Positions 43,000-51,506 of a stretch of DNA of 64,000 nucleotides are shown piece after piece. Origin of the DNA: Paucidesulfovibrio gracilis DSM 16080 (GTDB lineage Bacteria > Desulfobacterota > Desulfovibrionia > Desulfovibrionales > Desulfovibrionaceae). The notes under the pieces are model-generated. The model had not been told where the DNA came from. It was given only the letters and a program-made list of their open reading frames with translations, and searched no databases. The stretch lies in the NCBI RefSeq assembly GCF_900167125.1, contig NZ_FUYC01000002.1, forward strand, positions 124,001-188,000. Direction: 5' to 3'. Every line of letters begins with the position of its first letter. Positions within the stretch are counted from its first letter, which is position 1. The position numbers were made by a program, and so were the translations under genes.

Positions 43000-44169
43000 A
43001 TGCAACCCGCCCGATTTCGCGCCATGGTCGCGGCCATCCTGCAACGCTGGTCCCAGGCCTCGGACATCCTCTTCACCGTGGGAACCAGCGTCCAGGCCGA
43101 GGTAGACGGTCAATTGCGGGCTGTGCGTCTGAAGGACATGCCCGAACTCACGCCCGAGGCCACACGAAGCATCGCGGAGTGTCTGCTGGGCGACCGGCTG
43201 GCGTTGCGCCGCAATCTTTCGGAACATGGCTCCTGCGATCTTTCCTGGGCCTTGGGCGGGACGGCTCGGTTCCGGGTCAACGTGTTTCGTCAGCGGGGCC
43301 GCTATGCCGTGGTCATGCGCCGTTTGCCTGAGCGTGTGCCGGAAATGGAGGAATTGCAGCTCCCGCCGGTGTTTGCGGAAATGGCGCAGGAGCGGCAGGG
43401 GCTGGTGCTGGTCACGGGCGGCACGGGCGCGGGCAAGAGCAATTCTTTGGCTTCGCTCATCCAGACCATCAACCGGACGCGGCCGGTCCACATCGTCACG
43501 CTTGAAGATCCCATTGAATTTGTGCATGAGCACGCCAAAGGCGTTGTAAACCAGCGGGAATTGCATACGGATTTTGATTCCTTTGCCTCGGGGTTGCGTG
43601 CGGCCCTGCGCCAGGCGCCCAAGGTGATCATGGTCGGGGAAATCCGGGATCGGGCAACCATGGAAATCGTATTGCAGGCGGCCGCTACCGGCCATCTGGT
43701 CCTGGCCACGCTGCACACGTCGGATGCCGCAGGAACCGTGCAGCGGGTGCTCGGATTGTTTGAACCGCATGAGGAACGACTGGCGCGTATGCAGCTGGCC
43801 GCGCATTTGCGTTGCGTGGTGTCTCAGCAATTGCTGCCTCGCGTGGACGGACCCGGTCGGGTGCCGGTCTTCGAGATTCTTCGCAATACGTTGAGCGTCC
43901 GGGAGCTGGTGCTTCAGGGCGAACGCAGCGACAGAACGCTGTATTCCGTTCTGGAGCAGGGTACGGCCCAGGGCATGCAGACCTTTGATCAGCATTTGTT
44001 CCAGTTGTACGAACAGGGCGTGATCAGCGAGGAGAATGCATTGTTGGCCGCCGGGGATCGGGCCTTGCTGCTTCAGCGTATTGACTTGTTCAAGTCCGGC
44101 CGTGGGGAAGGCACGGACGAACTGCGCCTCGGTGGGTTGGAACCGGATCTGGACGCGGATTTACGCTAG
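43000..44169 (+). CDS. Second PilT-type ATPase (PilU-like)
   Basis: 389 residues from ATG 43000, chosen for its AAGGAG six bases upstream. Alternative starts GTG 42961 and ATG 42964 overlap the pilT stop and would add 12-13 residues. Walker A is GGTGAGKSN (the second T/S differs from PilT), the Asp box TLEDPIEFVHEH, and Walker B VIMVGEIRDRATM. The N-terminal ASDILFTVG replaces the usual SDLHL, and the C-terminus is about 35 residues longer than PilT. PilU proteins assist PilT during retraction. It is the last gene of the operon. Confidence 0.88.
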   Translation: MQPARFRAMVAAILQRWSQASDILFTVGTSVQAEVDGQLRAVRLKDMPELTPEATRSIAECLLGDRLALRRNLSEHGSCDLSWALGGTARFRVNVFRQRGRYAVVMRRLPERVPEMEELQLPPVFAEMAQERQGLVLVTGGTGAGKSNSLASLIQTINRTRPVHIVTLEDPIEFVHEHAKGVVNQRELHTDFDSFASGLRAALRQAPKVIMVGEIRDRATMEIVLQAAATGHLVLATLHTSDAAGTVQRVLGLFEPHEERLARMQLAAHLRCVVSQQLLPRVDGPGRVPVFEILRNTLSVRELVLQGERSDRTLYSVLEQGTAQGMQTFDQHLFQLYEQGVISEENALLAAGDRALLLQRIDLFKSGRGEGTDELRLGGLEPDLDADLR

Positions 44170-44310
44170 CGGTGTTGCGCAACAGCGTGGTCCGGTCCAT
44201 GAGGTTTTGATCACACCATAAACGGATGGTGGCCGGGATTCCCCTCCCTGAACCGACATTTTTTGCGTGTGATTGTTTTGGGGACTGGTTTCGTTCGTGT
44301 GGAACGCAGA

Positions 44311-44350
44311 AAAATGCCCCTGGGAACATGGATTCCCGGGGGCATTTTGT
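44311..44350. terminator. Bidirectional terminator between the pilus operon and glutamate synthase
   Basis: AAAATGCCCC (44311-44320) pairs with GGGGCATTTT (44339-44348), with further GGGAA/TTCCC pairing inside. The A and T flanks allow use on both strands, by the pilus operon and the convergent glutamate synthase gene. Confidence 0.88.
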
Positions 44351-44371
44351 TGTTATGAATGCGCCTGAGGG

Positions 44372-46000
44372 CTACATGTCGATGATTTTGTGCGCGATTT
44401 CATCACCGATGCTGGTGATGAACGGAATGCCGGTTTCACGCTCGGTTTCACGGTTGCCCGAGGCAATGTCGCCACGGCTGATGGCGGAAAGCTCGAACTT
44501 GCGCACACCGGCCAGGAGCTGCTGCAGAGCGGCGGAGAGCTTGTCCACCAGACACCAGACGCCCACGGCGCCGTAGGGGATGTCCTTCATGGCGTCCTTG
44601 CCGACCTTGGCTTCCACATCGTGCCAGCAGGCGAAGATTTCTTCGGCGGAATGGCCGTATTTGGCCACGGAAGCCGGGAGCTTGTCCCAGTTTCCGTTCA
44701 CGGCTTCGCGGCGATCCGGGCGCAGCACGCCTTCGATGTTGGATCCCACAAAACCGGGAACCATCATGGCGCGGCCCATGCAGATCAGTTTGGAGAAGGG
44801 AGCGCCCATGGCCAGTGCTTTGAAGATGTTGCTGCCCTTGGCGAATCCTCCGGCAAAGGAAAGGTCCACCACGTTTTCGCCCTTGGCGGCCAGACGAGTG
44901 GCATACTCGTGGGCCTTGGCGTGCAGCAGCACCGAGGGAACGCCCCAGGATTCCATCATGTTCCAGGGGGACATGCCCGTGCCGCCGCCGGAACCGTCGA
45001 TGGTCAGCAGGTCCAGTTTGGCTTCAGAGGCGAACTTGATGGCCATGGCCAGCGCTTCCATGCCGTAGGAACCGGTCTTGAGGGAAATGCGCTTGAATCC
45101 GAGCTTGCGCAGGTATTCAACCGTGCTCATGAAGTCGTCGTGGACCTGGTCAAAGCTGCTCAGGTCCGTGTAGCCCAGGCGGCTGTGGCGGGCAAAGGTG
45201 TGGATCGCACCGTTTTTAAAGGCTTCCTGTACGGAGGGCTTTTCAGGATCGGGGTCCACGAGGTAGCCGCGCTGCTTCAGGAACAGGGCGTAATCCAGGC
45301 TGGTGACTTCGATTTCGCCGCCGATATTCTTGGCACCCTGGCCCCATTTCAGCTCGATGATGACGTCGTCGCCATACTTTTCAGCCACGTATTCGGCCAC
45401 GCCGTTGCGGGTGTCCTCCACGTTGAGCTGGACGATAATGGCACCGTACCCATCGTAATATTTACGGTAAATATCAATACGGCGGTCCAGTTCCGGGGCC
45501 GAAGATATGCGGCCCTTCTCGATTTTGGAATCGCGGTCCACGCCCACGACGTTTTCACCGATCACGATGGGGGCGCCCACAAGAGCGCAGCCCACGGCAA
45601 AAGCGTCCCAGTATTTTGCGGCGATGAAGGTGGAACCGAGGGCGCCGGTCATGAACGGAACGCGGCATTTTGTTTTTTCATCCGCGCCAAAAGAGGTCTC
45701 CAGGTTCACGTCGGTGAACAGGAAATCGCCATTTTCACCGGGGGTTCCGAATGCACCGTAGTTGTTGCCCTGGATGCGAACAGAGTTGTAGCTGACGCCT
45801 ACATGTGTCGTATTGCCGCTGCCAGCGGTGACGAGACCGAAGTCACGCGGGTACAACATTTCTCTTCCGCGAAGGGAAGAGAGCCATGTTTCACATTTGC
45901 CCTGACAGTCAGCCCTGCAAAGCGTGCACAGTCCGGATTCAATAGCGTTACCACGGTTCACGGATCCAAGAACATCATTCGATTTAGGCCAGTTATTCAT
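44372..46000 (-). CDS. FMN-binding glutamate synthase-family protein (stand-alone GltS core)
   Basis: 542 residues from ATG 46000 with AAGGAG eight bases upstream. The first 45 residues contain a Cys cluster CTLCRADCQGKC (C-x2-C-x3-C-x3-C). The rest is the FMN/glutamate-synthase barrel, with LLTIDGSGGGTGMSPW, DLSFAGGFAKGSNIFKALAMGA and CMGRAMM. The glutaminase and beta-subunit domains are absent. This matches the archaeal-type glutamate synthases common in sulfate reducers. These may use ammonia or separate glutaminase subunits, but none is encoded adjacent here. The upstream region has overlapping palindromes at 46168-46184. Confidence 0.9.
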   Translation of the reverse strand: MNNWPKSNDVLGSVNRGNAIESGLCTLCRADCQGKCETWLSSLRGREMLYPRDFGLVTAGSGNTTHVGVSYNSVRIQGNNYGAFGTPGENGDFLFTDVNLETSFGADEKTKCRVPFMTGALGSTFIAAKYWDAFAVGCALVGAPIVIGENVVGVDRDSKIEKGRISSAPELDRRIDIYRKYYDGYGAIIVQLNVEDTRNGVAEYVAEKYGDDVIIELKWGQGAKNIGGEIEVTSLDYALFLKQRGYLVDPDPEKPSVQEAFKNGAIHTFARHSRLGYTDLSSFDQVHDDFMSTVEYLRKLGFKRISLKTGSYGMEALAMAIKFASEAKLDLLTIDGSGGGTGMSPWNMMESWGVPSVLLHAKAHEYATRLAAKGENVVDLSFAGGFAKGSNIFKALAMGAPFSKLICMGRAMMVPGFVGSNIEGVLRPDRREAVNGNWDKLPASVAKYGHSAEEIFACWHDVEAKVGKDAMKDIPYGAVGVWCLVDKLSAALQQLLAGVRKFELSAISRGDIASGNRETERETGIPFITSIGDEIAHKIIDM

Positions 46001-46740
46001 ATGTGTCTCCTTCATTCAGAAAGTTGCTCAACCTACGGAAAAAAACGGCGCGCCGTCAAGGAAAACCCGCAAGTTTTGTCATTTTTGGGAACAAAAAAAG
46101 GAAAGCAGGGTTCTGAGTGGGAAAATTTGGCAGTGTTTAGTTGCATAATTGTAAAAAGATGGATTGTGAACACTGTTCGAACAGCAACAAAATTGCAGTT
46201 GAATTGCAGACAAAGCAGGTCAAGAATAATGGTGGAAAAATAGCCCGCACCGGTGAATATTTATGAGGGTACAGGCCGGATATTTTTGTAAAAAAATAAA
46301 GCTGTCGAGTGGGTGTTCCGTGGAGTCTTAAACCGCGTTTTGGTGAGAAAATACGTCAAAAATATCAAATTACGCATGCTCAAGAGGCGCAACGACGCGC
46401 AAAAATGGGGGAGCAAGGTCTGCTGCATGGGAAAAAACGTTTTATGTCCCTTGTGCTGCACGTCGGAACCGTGGCTTGTAGCTCGGCGTCCGTCGTTTGG
46501 GGGGGGGAGGATGGAACCTGGAGCGGCATCATGCGACCATTCGCAGAGGCCCAGGGGCGCAGGGCCACCAAAAATGGCAGGTACCCGGGAGCGGAATTGT
46601 CCCTGGCCGATCCGCTCGTGGGGGAATGGGGACAATGGGGGACCGTTGGCCCGAAGAAACATGGAGTCTCGGGTTGGTGGCGCGGCAGGGAGGCCCGGCG
46701 CAAGTGAACGATTGGAGAAAGGCTGTCCCGTTGCAGGCGG
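46001..46740. other. Intergenic region upstream of glutamate synthase and downstream of the diguanylate cyclase
   Basis: About 740 bases. Bases 46001-46400 are AT-rich and carry likely control sites: a perfect 12-base palindrome ACGGCGCGCCGT at 46045-46056 and overlapping palindromes at 46168-46184. Bases 46400-46740 are GC-rich; open frames occur on both strands but overlap each other, lack ribosome sites and look random. Confidence 0.5.
46168..46184. promoter_or_regulatory. Overlapping palindromes, possible operator
   Basis: GAACACTGTTC (46168-46178, near-perfect) overlaps the perfect palindrome CTGTTCGAACAG (46173-46184). The site is about 170 bases upstream of the glutamate synthase start. 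The sharing of GAAC/GTTC half-sites suggests cooperative binding of a dimeric regulator. Confidence 0.35.
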
Positions 46741-47718
46741 TCAGGAGGACTCGGGCGGGCAGGGCTGACCTTCGGCATTGATGATTTGGTCGCGGCCCGC
46801 TTTTTTTGCCTTGTAAAGAGCTTTGTCGCTGGCGGCCACCAAGGGAGAAGATTCGGCCCCGGGGAGCGGAACCGTGGCGGCAACACCGATGCTCACCGTA
46901 ACATGATCGCTGATGGAGGAATCCGGGTGGGGCATGGCCAGGGTTGCAAGCTGATTCTGGATGGCACGGGCCAGGCGGCATCCTCCCTCCATATCGGTAT
47001 CCGGCAGCAGGGCGATGAACTCCTCACCGCCGAAGCGGGCCAGAAAGTCGGCAGGACGGCGAAATGCGTTTTGGATCGCATGAGCCACGGCTTTCAGACA
47101 CTTGTCACCTTCCAGGTGTCCCAACGCGTCATTGTAGCGCTTGAAAAAATCAATGTCGATCATGAGCAGGCTGAGGGGAGCCTGATCCCGCGCACACCGC
47201 TGCCATTCCTGGGCCAAAGTGGAGTCGAAATGCCGCCGGTTGGCTACGCCGGTAAGCCCGTCCAGACTGGACAGAGCCTCCAGTTCCCGGGTCATGCGTT
47301 CGAGTTCCAGTTCGCGGATTTTGCGTTGGTCCATCTCCTGCTTGAGGCGCTGGGCGGAGCCGACCCGGGCGCACAGTTCCACCCGGTGCACCGGTTTGGT
47401 GATGTAGTCGTTGGCTCCGGCGGCGAAGGCGCCTTCCAGGTCTTCCAGGCGGTCGCTGGCGGTAACCATGATTACGGGAATATCTGTATATCTGGGTTTG
47501 GATTTGAGTTGCCGGGTGGCATCAATGCCGTTGGCATCCGGCATTTCAAGGTCCATCAGTATCACGTCTGGAAGCTCCTGCTCCGGGGTGCGATCAAGCA
47601 GGGCCAGGGCTGCGGCAAAGCCCTCGGCGTCCTCGGCCCCGCCGAATCCCTCGGCATGCAGCACCGTTTTCAGCAGCAGCCGGGATGTTTCGGAATCATC
47701 AATAATAAGCAGGCGCAT
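46741..47718 (-). CDS. Response-regulator diguanylate cyclase (receiver-GGDEF)
   Basis: 325 residues. The receiver (about 1-125) has LLIIDDSETSR, the phosphorylation site VILMDLEMPDANG and the conserved lysine in ITKPVH. A coiled linker leads to the GGDEF domain (about 160-315) with GGEEF and an RxxD inhibitory site (RPAD) five residues before it. Phosphorylation should favour dimerisation and c-di-GMP synthesis, as in WspR or PleD. It lies between the two pilus clusters, next to a small secreted protein gene, and is a good candidate source of c-di-GMP for the MshE-like ATPase. Confidence 0.93.
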   Translation of the reverse strand: MRLLIIDDSETSRLLLKTVLHAEGFGGAEDAEGFAAALALLDRTPEQELPDVILMDLEMPDANGIDATRQLKSKPRYTDIPVIMVTASDRLEDLEGAFAAGANDYITKPVHRVELCARVGSAQRLKQEMDQRKIRELELERMTRELEALSSLDGLTGVANRRHFDSTLAQEWQRCARDQAPLSLLMIDIDFFKRYNDALGHLEGDKCLKAVAHAIQNAFRRPADFLARFGGEEFIALLPDTDMEGGCRLARAIQNQLATLAMPHPDSSISDHVTVSIGVAATVPLPGAESSPLVAASDKALYKAKKAGRDQIINAEGQPCPPESS

Positions 47719-47720
47719 GG

Positions 47721-48023
47721 TTACGGCTCGTCGTGAATGATAATATCGCCGTAGCGAATGGTTGTTTCGGCGGGGGATTCCGCGTTGCGTTCCTGCCGGG
47801 GGGATGCCGGTTTTTCCGAGTGCTGGAGGGAGTGCTGCTGTTCTTCCCGTTGCTTTTGTTCTTCGGCAAGGCGCTCCTGGATGATTTTTTGTTGTTGGAG
47901 TGCTTCTTCCTCGGTCTTGGGGCGGTCGGGCAGGGACGGGTCGGGCGGGCCGAACCCCAAAGCAGGAGTCCCGACCAGACCGGCCAGCAGGAGCAGCACG
48001 GCGGTGGCAGCGAACGGTTTCAT
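47721..48023 (-). CDS. Small secreted glutamine/glutamate-rich protein
   Basis: 100 residues. A signal peptide (cleavage near ALG-FG, residue about 23) precedes a highly charged coiled-coil-like stretch (about 38-70, rich in Glu, Gln and Lys) and a C-terminus IRYGDIIIHDEP. It resembles no family I know. It sits two bases upstream of the diguanylate cyclase start and 33 bases after the lectin-pilin gene on the same strand, so it may belong to the minor-pilin operon. Confidence 0.65.
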   Translation of the reverse strand: MKPFAATAVLLLLAGLVGTPALGFGPPDPSLPDRPKTEEEALQQQKIIQERLAEEQKQREEQQHSLQHSEKPASPRQERNAESPAETTIRYGDIIIHDEP

Positions 48024-48056
48024 ATGGCGTCGTATCCTTGCAGGGTGCGGTTGCGG

Positions 48057-50315
48057 TCAGGGATGCTCCAGTCCGTCATGATACAGTCCCTGGACTTCCT
48101 CTTCGGACAGCATTCTATCATAGATGTAGACGCCATCAATGACCCCGTCAATGGGGTATCCGCCATTAATGATCTGGGAGCCGATGTGCAGACCCACATT
48201 TCGGCTTCGCGACCCGTCGCATGTGGCCCGGGTGTCGCTGAGTTGCCCGTTGATGTATAACCGCATGTCGTCCCCGGGGGCCGCGGTATCCCAGGTGGCC
48301 ACAATGTGGTACCAGCGTTGCAGTTCCATCTCGTCATCCGCGAAGAGGCAGTTGCCGTAGGGGGTTCCCCAGGCATCGTCCTGGAAGGTGCAGAACATGG
48401 GCTTGCGTTCGCCGCGCCGAATCCGTTCGCCGTCGAACCGTATGTTGTTCTGGGTGAATTGGAGCGTATAGGTTTCGTCCGCCAGAATGCCGTCCGAGGT
48501 GACGGTGACCCTGGAATCGCCGTGGTGCACGATGCCGCCCCAGTTTTGGTAGCTGTTGAGGTAGACCCAGGCGGAAACCGCGCCGCGATTGGTAAGGTCC
48601 AGGAGTTGCGAATTGGGTGTTGTTTTGAGGATATGGGCCTGGCCTTGGTTGCGGTTGTCCACGAGCAGGCCGGAGCAGGAGGGGCAGCCTGTCCCCGCCA
48701 CCCAGTAGGCGTTGGAGATGGAGCCGTCCAGATCGTTGTCGCTTATGTCGTGCAGGACGTCGCCGCTGCCTTCGTACATGGGCCAATAGGCCAGGTAGTC
48801 GGTGGGGGCTTGTTTCGTGGCGCAATATTCGGGATCCACCTTGAAGTTCAGCGCAAAGTCCGAGAGGGTCAGCAGCATGGTGGTGGCGCCGGTGGCCGTG
48901 GTCCAGCCGAAGCGGACATGCTCCATTTGGTCGTGGCGATTTTGGTTGAGCACGACCGAGTTGGTGATCTGCGGCAGCGTGGCCGGATTGTCGGGATCCG
49001 CATAATCCTGGGTCAAATCGTCAAACCCGTCGGGCATTGTTTCATCGTCTCGAACGATCCAGCCCTTGAGCGCATAGCAATAAAAGCCTTCGGCATTGGC
49101 CTCCAGGGAGCGGTCCAATTCCACGCGCACACGGAATTTTTTGTGTTGGTCGGGCCAGTTGTTGTTATAGTTGCGGATCCAGCTGTTGCTGTTTTCATAA
49201 TAATAGCCGTCAAAGCCCGCGCCGGAGTTGCTCCAGTCGCTGGGATTGCGCGGTTCTTCATCCGTGAGCAGCCCTGCGCCGTGCTGGTTGTCGTCAAAGC
49301 ATCCGTCGCAGGAGGGACCGTAATCGTCCTCCCGTCCCCAGTACACCACGGCCACATGGTCATGGCGGACATCGTTGCGGGAGAAAAGCTGGCAGGGCCA
49401 GTCCTGTCCGCTGTTGCGGAACAGGTCGAACTCCAGGGCCAGCTTGGGGGGCAAAATGCCCTGGCCTGAGATGCCCGGCCCGGCGTATCCGAGGAGTTCG
49501 CCTGGGAATCCGTAGGGACTTGATTGGCCGCCGCAGGCCGTGGCCGGATTTTCTGAGGCGCTCATGACCGTAAAGGTGAAGCCGTCGCCCCGGCTTCCCG
49601 GAGCCAATTCGAAATCAAAATAGGCGCGAAAACCGCTGCCGAGAAGGCAATCACCGTCCGTACAGGTTTGCAGGTCGCCCCCGTACCAGATGCAGCCGAA
49701 CACGCCGCGCTCGCCGCCGCCCAAAATAATGGTTTTGGTCTCCGGATCCACCTGTACGGCATCGTCGGCGCGACCCTGATCCGGGAAAAAGGGCTGGGTG
49801 CCTTCGCCGATCTCCTCAAAGCTCTCGAAGTCGTCTTCGAATCCAAGTTGCCCGGGATCGGTAACGGACAGGGAATAGGTGGCGGTCAGGCTGGTCTGCG
49901 CCTGGGAGGAGCCGGAACAGGCGGTTCCCTGGCAGGTGACGTTGACGTAATATGCTCCGGTGCCGCCGACCTGGTAGGGGGAGGAAATGGTGGTGAAGGT
50001 AAAGGAGTTGCCGTCGGAAAGGGTGTTGGTCCGCTGGGAGCCGGTAAGCGCGGCAATGCGTTGGTTCACGTTGAGCAGGCCCGTGAGTTGGCGGAGTTCC
50101 GAGGCCGCGTAGCGCAGGCCGGATTCAGCCATGAACCGGGCCTGGGCCTGACAGTTGGGCCGGGCCGTGGTCATGCGCGAACTGCTGAACAGCGCCACGG
50201 ACGCGGCGGCCAGAGAACCGAAAATGACCAGCGCCACAATGAGATAGACGATGGTGCTCCCGCGTTGCCGGGCGTTGCCGTTGTCAATGGAGTGGAGTCC
50301 GGTGGTTGAGCGCAT
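48057..50315 (-). CDS. PilX-like prepilin fused to lectin domains (MshP-MshQ-like)
   Basis: 752 residues from ATG 50315 with GAGG six bases upstream. The frame is open to 50777 but overlaps the PilW-like gene. Residues about 18-45 (RQRGSTIVYLIVALVIFGSL) are the hydrophobic N-terminal helix of PilX/MshP-type proteins, which lack the FTLIE motif. After a PilX-like domain (to about 150), residues about 160-470 form an L-type-lectin-like jelly roll, with FDFELAPGSRGDGFTFTVMS and LALEFDLF. Residues about 500-745 form a LamG-like domain, with YWPMYEGSGDVLHDISDNDLDG, AVSAWVYL, WYHIVATWD and LYINGQL. It is probably a pilus-tip adhesin; the ligand is unknown. Confidence 0.82.
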   Translation of the reverse strand: MRSTTGLHSIDNGNARQRGSTIVYLIVALVIFGSLAAASVALFSSSRMTTARPNCQAQARFMAESGLRYAASELRQLTGLLNVNQRIAALTGSQRTNTLSDGNSFTFTTISSPYQVGGTGAYYVNVTCQGTACSGSSQAQTSLTATYSLSVTDPGQLGFEDDFESFEEIGEGTQPFFPDQGRADDAVQVDPETKTIILGGGERGVFGCIWYGGDLQTCTDGDCLLGSGFRAYFDFELAPGSRGDGFTFTVMSASENPATACGGQSSPYGFPGELLGYAGPGISGQGILPPKLALEFDLFRNSGQDWPCQLFSRNDVRHDHVAVVYWGREDDYGPSCDGCFDDNQHGAGLLTDEEPRNPSDWSNSGAGFDGYYYENSNSWIRNYNNNWPDQHKKFRVRVELDRSLEANAEGFYCYALKGWIVRDDETMPDGFDDLTQDYADPDNPATLPQITNSVVLNQNRHDQMEHVRFGWTTATGATTMLLTLSDFALNFKVDPEYCATKQAPTDYLAYWPMYEGSGDVLHDISDNDLDGSISNAYWVAGTGCPSCSGLLVDNRNQGQAHILKTTPNSQLLDLTNRGAVSAWVYLNSYQNWGGIVHHGDSRVTVTSDGILADETYTLQFTQNNIRFDGERIRRGERKPMFCTFQDDAWGTPYGNCLFADDEMELQRWYHIVATWDTAAPGDDMRLYINGQLSDTRATCDGSRSRNVGLHIGSQIINGGYPIDGVIDGVYIYDRMLSEEEVQGLYHDGLEHP

Positions 50316-50505
50316 CGTGACCTCGTTGGTTTCCGCGCCGGGGCGCGGCAGGGTGCCGGCGGAGCATTGCGGCAAGGCGTTCTGTTGTGCTGCCGCGCAA
50401 CAAGCACGTTCCTGCGTGCTGCCGCTGTGCGTCGGTTTGCTGCTATGTTCCTGCCACATCTCGCATTTGCTGAACGGCCTGGGCTGGATCGTGGGCAGCG
50501 GCCAG

Positions 50506-51030
50506 CTAGAGCCGGATGAATTCGCGCGGCGTGACCCGCAGTTCAAACACAGGGCCGGTGCCGTTGATGCGGAACGTGACGTTGATGGCGGATATTTCCT
50601 GATTTGAAGCGTCGCCATCCGTGTTGGCTTGATCCACCCGCAACGTGAAGTCCGTGACATTGTCCAGCAGCAGGTGGCTATCCGTTCCCTTGTCCAGATA
50701 TAAATCCGTACCCGCGAGTCGGATTTGCCGCACGCCGGACAGCAGAGGCTCCGTGGTTTCATATTGCAGCGACACATCCGGGGTGAGCGTGACGGTGGAG
50801 CCGCCGCCCAGGCCCGTGATGAGCCGGAACTCCGAGGAGAGCCGGTTCAGCGTGTTGTGCGCGGCCTGCGCGCTGCGAGACGATTCACTGGTGATCAGAT
50901 AGCTGTTCATGGCCAGGGAAACGAACATGGCCCCGGCAATGGCGATGATGGAAAAGATCAACACCGAGATGATGAGTTCCACGAGGGTGACGCCGCGTTG
51001 CGTCGGGTCCGTGTCGCGGCTTCGGCGCAT
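50506..51030 (-). CDS. PilW-like minor pilin (MshO position)
   Basis: 174 residues. The leader MRRSRDTDPTQRG precedes VTLVELIISVLIFSIIAIAGA, a standard prepilin site with Val at +1 and Glu at +5. The remainder is a beta-rich domain with SRSAQAAHNTLNRLSSEFRLI, typical of the PilW/MshO/GspJ class. It starts one base into the preceding PilV-like gene stop (TGATG). About 190 bases separate it from the lectin-pilin gene. It likely primes pilus assembly with the neighbouring minor pilins. Confidence 0.85.
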   Translation of the reverse strand: MRRSRDTDPTQRGVTLVELIISVLIFSIIAIAGAMFVSLAMNSYLITSESSRSAQAAHNTLNRLSSEFRLITGLGGGSTVTLTPDVSLQYETTEPLLSGVRQIRLAGTDLYLDKGTDSHLLLDNVTDFTLRVDQANTDGDASNQEISAINVTFRINGTGPVFELRVTPREFIRL

Positions 51031-51506
51031 CAGAAATTCACCGTATCGTTGTTTTGGCCGCTGATGCGGCTGCGGGTCAGCAGGGTGGAGAGCCGGTAAT
51101 GGGCGTTGCCCTGATCATCCGGCAGGGACACCGTGACCTTGAGAGTGTCCGTTACCCCGCCTCCGGCCTGTTCGGTTCCCGCAGTGCTGAACGTGATGTA
51201 GGCCACGTCGGTTTCCACGCCGTCCTGGTCGTAGTTGCCCGCGGCCTCGTTCTGTACGATCACGGCCAGGGCATTGTCAGGCGTAACCCCGTTTATTTGT
51301 TCCAGATAGTCGGCCTGGATGGTCTCCAGGGTGCGTTCCACCAGGGCTTCGTTGCGCACCAGCCCCACCACCTCCGGAGTGATGCCCAGGCGCGGACCCA
51401 CCAGGGAGACGAGAAAGGCGCCCAGCACTCCCACCAAAATGACGGCAAGGATGGTTTCCACAAGGCTGAACCCGTGCAGCGCGGCGGAGGTACGGCGAGT
51501 GCTCAT
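51030..51506 (-). CDS. PilV-like minor pilin (MshD position)
   Basis: 158 residues. The leader MSTRRTSAALHG precedes FSLVETILAVILVGVLGAFLV, a prepilin site with Glu at +5. The soluble part is acidic and has NYDQDGVETDVAYITFSTAG near its middle. The gene overlaps its upstream neighbour by four bases and its downstream neighbour by one, so all three are translationally coupled. Confidence 0.84.
   Translation of the reverse strand: MSTRRTSAALHGFSLVETILAVILVGVLGAFLVSLVGPRLGITPEVVGLVRNEALVERTLETIQADYLEQINGVTPDNALAVIVQNEAAGNYDQDGVETDVAYITFSTAGTEQAGGGVTDTLKVTVSLPDDQGNAHYRLSTLLTRSRISGQNNDTVNF

Noticed and set aside
46261-46768. Several overlapping open frames on both strands between glutamate synthase and the diguanylate cyclase
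   Set aside because: They conflict with each other, lack ribosome sites, and have arginine- and proline-rich composition typical of random GC-rich frames.
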